From contig JANQGQ010000002.1 of assembly GCA_028277185.1 (NCBI GenBank), positions 1-64,000 on the forward strand: a stretch of 64,000 bases of DNA. The letters are read 5' to 3'. Shown here piece after piece: positions 63,405 to 64,000 of this stretch. The number at the start of each line of letters is the position of its first letter. Positions within the stretch are counted from its first letter, which is position 1. Both the position numbers and the translations under genes were made by a program. The DNA comes from Woeseiaceae bacterium (GTDB taxonomy: Bacteria; Pseudomonadota; Gammaproteobacteria; Steroidobacterales; Woeseiaceae). Below the pieces are notes generated by a model that was not told the DNA's origin, did not search any database, and saw only the letters and a list, made by a program, of their open reading frames with translations.

Positions 63405-64000
63405 ATGCGCCAAACCTCACCCCGATTATTGCAGAAGCTGCGGCCGATTGTTGCGGTCCTTGTCACTTTTTCGGCTACGGCCGCCGCGTCGCCGCCAGCG
63501 CTCGAAGCAAGCGGTCAGACGCTGCTCGACGAACTCGGCACCCTGGAACAGCTCTCGCCCATTGCCCGGCCGACGGCCTATGTCGGCGACAACCTGGGTT
63601 TGGCGCCCGAAGCGGCTCCGACAGCGCGTCCGGACGATCTCATCGTCCTGTTGCGCGACGGGTTTTCGCTGAGCTATGAGCACAACCGGCGAACCGAAGC
63701 CGAGCGCAAGTGGTATGCGCGCCACCCGGACTACCTGCGCCGGGTATTGACGCGCGCCCAGCGCTACATGCCGTACATCGTCGAGGAACTCGAGCGCCGC
63801 GAGCTGCCGCTCGAGCTGGCCCTGTTGCCGATCGTGGAGTCGGCCTACGATCCCTTCGCCTACTCGCACGGCCGCGCGGCCGGGCTGTGGCAGATGATCC
63901 CGGGGACCGCGAAGCGCTTCGGCATCCGTCAGAACTGGTGGTATGACGGCCGCCGCGACGTCGTCGACTCGACACGCGCCGCGCTCGACTACCTCGAGTA
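63405..64000 (+). CDS. mltD: membrane-bound lytic murein transglycosylase D, N-terminal part (partial)
   Basis: 198 residues remain; the gene runs off the right edge. Signal-like N-terminus (LRPIVAVLVTFSATAAASPP), then the SLT domain start: HPDYLRRVLTRAQRYMPYIV, LPLELALLPIVESAYDPF with the catalytic Glu, and AAGLWQMIPGTAKRFGI. MltD cleaves the glycan strands of peptidoglycan in the periplasm; C-terminal LysM repeats should lie beyond the window. Divergent from the methyltransferase, with 37 bp between the starts. In E. coli gloB lies between them; here it does not. Confidence 0.9.
   Translation, partial: MRQTSPRLLQKLRPIVAVLVTFSATAAASPPALEASGQTLLDELGTLEQLSPIARPTAYVGDNLGLAPEAAPTARPDDLIVLLRDGFSLSYEHNRRTEAERKWYARHPDYLRRVLTRAQRYMPYIVEELERRELPLELALLPIVESAYDPFAYSHGRAAGLWQMIPGTAKRFGIRQNWWYDGRRDVVDSTRAALDYLE

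Noticed and set aside
1-64000. CRISPR arrays, insertion sequences, prophage or integrase genes
   Set aside because: No direct-repeat/spacer pattern, transposase, integrase or terminal-repeat pair was seen anywhere in the window.

Overview
The window looks like a chromosomal segment of a high-GC, probably aquatic gammaproteobacterium. The right end carries a yafS-like methyltransferase, rnhA and dnaQ, with an mltD-type lytic transglycosylase divergent to them. This is a gammaproteobacterial arrangement, here without the gloB that sits there in E. coli. The sulfotransferase, the exosortase A machinery and the nucleotide-sugar genes fit a floc- or biofilm-forming free-living bacterium. I cannot name the genus.

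Layout. 1-1183: 3' end of a large modular surface or secreted protein (FN3, PASTA, concanavalin-like modules). 1334-22370: variable part of an exopolysaccharide (EPS) locus, with a GT39-like membrane glycosyltransferase, sulfotransferase, Wzx-type flippase, O-antigen ligase/polymerase, several GT2 and GT4 enzymes, two CapK/PaaK-like adenylate-forming enzymes, a GNAT-FemAB-like double protein, a polysaccharide deacetylase and a secreted TIG/jelly-roll protein. 22377-32211: conserved XrtA (exosortase A) core, all on the minus strand, transcribed as prsT - epsE-type exporter - Wzz-type chain-length protein - tyrosine autokinase - outer-membrane barrel - xrtA/EpsI fusion - XrtA-type deacetylase. 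32447-33862: gltX. 33863-35712: a sigma-54-type promoter, two tandem cyclic-di-GMP-I (GEMM-I) riboswitches and a lipoprotein with Ig-like and FN3 domains. 35739-39233: prsK and the XrtA-type initiating sugar transferase. 39619-40310: a PEP-CTERM substrate gene with its own sigma-54-type promoter and an intrinsic terminator. 40499-61209: a second, minus-strand EPS/capsule block with GDP-mannose/GDP-rhamnose, UDP-glucuronate and UDP-HexNAc precursor genes, a CapD-like dehydratase, a PglC/WcaJ-like initiating transferase, a large SLBB exporter, Wzi, Pgi and NhaB. 61308-64000: dnaQ, rnhA, methyltransferase and the truncated mltD.

How the genes work together (inference). The second block supplies sugar nucleotides and an outer-membrane export/attachment route. 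The first block supplies most glycosyltransferases, the flippase, polymerase, chain-length control and modifying enzymes (sulfation, deacetylation, acyl or aminoacyl transfer). Exosortase A processes PEP-CTERM proteins that end up in the same matrix. PrsK and two sigma-54 promoters suggest a PrsK/RpoN regulon, and the tandem riboswitches add direct c-di-GMP control to one lipoprotein gene. The most interesting region is 34130-35712: promoter, two riboswitches, a hairpin over the start region, and an uncharacterised matrix-type lipoprotein next to prsK. prsR, the usual partner of prsK, is not in the window.
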